A stretch of DNA of 64,000 bases from Pseudomonas azotoformans (GTDB taxonomy: Bacteria > Pseudomonadota > Gammaproteobacteria > Pseudomonadales > Pseudomonadaceae), in NCBI RefSeq assembly GCF_900103345.1, contig NZ_LT629702.1, forward strand, positions 6,239,501 through 6,303,500. The letters run 5' to 3'. Below the pieces are notes generated by a model. It had not been told where the DNA came from and searched no databases. It was given only the letters and a program-made list of their open reading frames with translations. The position numbers were made by a program, and so were the translations under genes. How positions within the stretch are numbered: the stretch's first letter is position 1; each line of letters starts with the position of its first letter. Of the stretch, positions 62,509 through 64,000 are shown in pieces.

Positions 62509-63408
62509 TCAGTGGGAGTCGGCATCCCATACCCAATTCCACACGCCCGGCAGATGCACCGGCTCACTCACATCCTTCACCGTGCGCGCCAGTGCCGCAC
62601 GTTGCAGAGCTGCCGTATCGGTGTAGAACGGTTCAGCGGCGGTCTTCATGCCGTTGATCCGTGCACTGTCCAGCAGGATCTGCAAGTACTCCTGCATATG
62701 CCGTGCGGTGTAGCGATTGATGTCGTGGAAGGTCACCACCACAGGGATCACGCCATCCACCGTTGGCAGCTCGCCCAGCGCAATGTGTTCGCGCACCACC
62801 GACAGTTGCCGATACAAATTGGCCCGGCGCCGTGGGCTGCCGTTGAAGCCCCAGATCTTGCCGTCATTGGCACTCAAATCCGTGAGCAGCACCTGCATGC
62901 CGTGACGCTGGTAGGCGGCGAAGGTGCGGCGGTCGTAATTCCAGAACGGCGGGCGGACCAGTACCGGCGGGTTGCCGGTGATCGCCGCAATGTCAGCGGC
63001 ACCCTGGGTGAGGGTGCGTTCCAGTTCGGCGTCATTCAGCCAGCGATGGTTGGTGTGAAACGCCGTGGCGGTGTGGAAGGCGAGGATGTGGCCCGCCGCA
63101 TACTCGCGCTCCATGGTCTTGCGGCCCCTTGAACTGCCGCCGGAGCGCGAGGCTTCGGTTTGCAGGAAGAACACCGCCTTGATCCCCGGCAGTACCGGGT
63201 TTTGCGCCAGGTCCGCCACCACTGAGCGGCTCGGGTTGTTGTAGCCCGACGCGCTGGGACCGTCGTCGAACGTCAGCAGAAAGCGGATCGGCGCCTGGCT
63301 TTGCAGGCGCTGCTCGGTCTGCGGTGTCAGGGCGATGGGCGCGCCAATACAGCCGCTGAGGCTCAGGGCCAGGGCAAGCACGGCGGAGGCGATGGCGAAG
63401 GGTTTCAT
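62509..63408 (-). CDS. Polysaccharide deacetylase family lipoprotein
   Basis: A 299-aa lipoprotein with signal peptide and lipobox 'ALALSLSGC'. It has a NodB-type deacetylase domain: 'IRFLLTFDDGPSASGYNNPS' (metal Asp pair), 'AGHILAFHTATAFHTNHRW' (His metal ligands) and 'PPVLVRPPFWNYDRRTFAAY'. It likely removes acetyl groups from an envelope or extracellular glycan. It is convergent with the displaced pcaC end and sits between two M91 genes. Confidence 0.9.
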   Translation of the reverse strand: MKPFAIASAVLALALSLSGCIGAPIALTPQTEQRLQSQAPIRFLLTFDDGPSASGYNNPSRSVVADLAQNPVLPGIKAVFFLQTEASRSGGSSRGRKTMEREYAAGHILAFHTATAFHTNHRWLNDAELERTLTQGAADIAAITGNPPVLVRPPFWNYDRRTFAAYQRHGMQVLLTDLSANDGKIWGFNGSPRRRANLYRQLSVVREHIALGELPTVDGVIPVVVTFHDINRYTARHMQEYLQILLDSARINGMKTAAEPFYTDTAALQRAALARTVKDVSEPVHLPGVWNWVWDADSH

Positions 63409-63526
63409 GGTGGGCGCGGGCTCGAATAGGAGGCCGCTGCTGGGTGGATCAGCAGCGGCAGGCGCGCACGATACAGCAAGATGGTTGGTGTGAGGTTACC
63501 GCCTGACCAACGAGCGCGGTTCAGGC

Positions 63527-64000
63527 TCAACCGACGTATTGGGTGCGCAGCGGCTTGCCCATCTCTTCGTTCAAGGCATTTTCAGTGAAAGGTTTGGGGT
63601 TGGGGGGAAACTCGGGCGTGGTCGGCAACCCTACGGCTTGACGTTCGCTGTTGGGGACATCGAATGATTCACCCTTGAACGTCTCCACGGTCGAGCCTGC
63701 CAGCGCAGTGCCGTTACCGGCGTCATAGGCGTGGACCATTTCGTGATAGAGAACGGTGATAGGTGAGTACGTCACGCCGGACAGTACTTCCAGGGCTGAG
63801 CGGTTGTAGGAGATTTCAGCCCGGTCAGCCCGCGACCCTGGCACGCCGTCGACCATGAAACCCCACTTGGGGTCGTCGCCGTCCACCGGCGGGCGTTCGT
63901 GTTGCAACAAGTCTTTAAGTTCCAGGCTGCCATAGGTGTAGCCGCTTCCTGTGTCGAGCAGGTCCTCCACCACTGTCACCGGTGCGCCGTTGCGCCGGGC
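63527..64000 (-). CDS. M91-type metallopeptidase paralogue, N-terminus beyond window
   Basis: The frame is open to the right edge, so the start lies outside. The visible 150-plus residues contain the zinc motif 'VLYHEMVHAYDAGNG' (HExxH) and 'ERQAVGLPTTPEFPPNPKPF' followed by 'ENALNEEMGKPLRTQYVG'. These align with 'HELSH', 'ELQAVGLPTNKP' and 'ENALRKEMREPKRERY' of the protein at 60633-62228. GC content here is high, like the chromosome, unlike the RTX-bearing copy. This is a second, more core-like member of the family. Confidence 0.82.
   Translation of the reverse strand, partial: ARRNGAPVTVVEDLLDTGSGYTYGSLELKDLLQHERPPVDGDDPKWGFMVDGVPGSRADRAEISYNRSALEVLSGVTYSPITVLYHEMVHAYDAGNGTALAGSTVETFKGESFDVPNSERQAVGLPTTPEFPPNPKPFTENALNEEMGKPLRTQYVG

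Overview
The window is a 64-kb chromosomal segment with high-GC codon use, REP/REPIN repeats built on 'GGGGGCAAGCCCCC' and 'GGAGCGAGCTTGCTCGC' cores, a complete protocatechuate (pca) pathway and a livKHMGF cluster. This combination points to a member of the Pseudomonas fluorescens complex. The species assignment is inference from gene content and repeats. No rRNA, tRNA, CRISPR array, prophage or insertion sequence was recognised.

Layout. 1-3.5 kb: the start of a TonB-dependent catecholate-type siderophore receptor (it runs off the left edge) with a probable Fur box, divergent from an OmpR/EnvZ-type two-component pair. 3.5-16.4 kb: a small SEC-C/YchJ/LEA-lipoprotein cluster, two OmpA-domain lipoproteins, a secreted collagen-like protein, CopD, DinG helicase, a clan GH-A (agarase-like) secreted glycosidase, a class C beta-lactamase-fold hydrolase, PdxH and a SlyB-like lipoprotein. 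16.4-23 kb: NhaA, a PLP enzyme of the cysteine synthase family, an FAD oxidoreductase, a lipoprotein, and an atypical SDR divergent from a LysR regulator. 24-26.5 kb: a four-gene MNIO/RiPP operon (DUF2282 precursor, DUF692, DUF2063, DoxX) of the copper-buffering bufferin type. 26.6-31.6 kb: the branched-chain amino acid ABC transporter livKHMGF. 31.9-40.4 kb: a DUF2288 protein, a glycosyltransferase-like protein, a large tubulin/FtsZ-like protein, an MHYT-GGDEF-EAL protein, a YkgJ cysteine-cluster protein and an MFS transporter. 40.5-49.3 kb: RapA, a class V aminotransferase with RidA and a LysR regulator, several tiny proteins (one resembling the cbb3 oxidase subunit CcoM), and the phosphate transporter Pit.

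49.7-60.6 kb is one contiguous protocatechuate operon cluster, pcaR-K-I-J-F-H-G-T-B-D-C. It encodes uptake (PcaK, PcaT), ring cleavage (PcaHG), PcaB, PcaC, PcaD, CoA transfer (PcaIJ) and thiolysis (PcaF) to succinyl-CoA and acetyl-CoA. PcaR-like operators lie upstream of pcaR and pcaI.

The right end (60.6-64 kb) looks like an accessory insertion at the 3' end of pcaC. An AT-richer gene for an RTX-repeat plus M91-type zinc metallopeptidase (type III effector-like fold) is followed by a second, near-identical copy of the last 46 codons of pcaC. A polysaccharide deacetylase lipoprotein and a second M91 paralogue, cut by the window edge, come next. The most unusual signals are this pcaC duplication around the M91 gene, the tubulin-like protein at 33.6-35.8 kb, and the bufferin-type operon.
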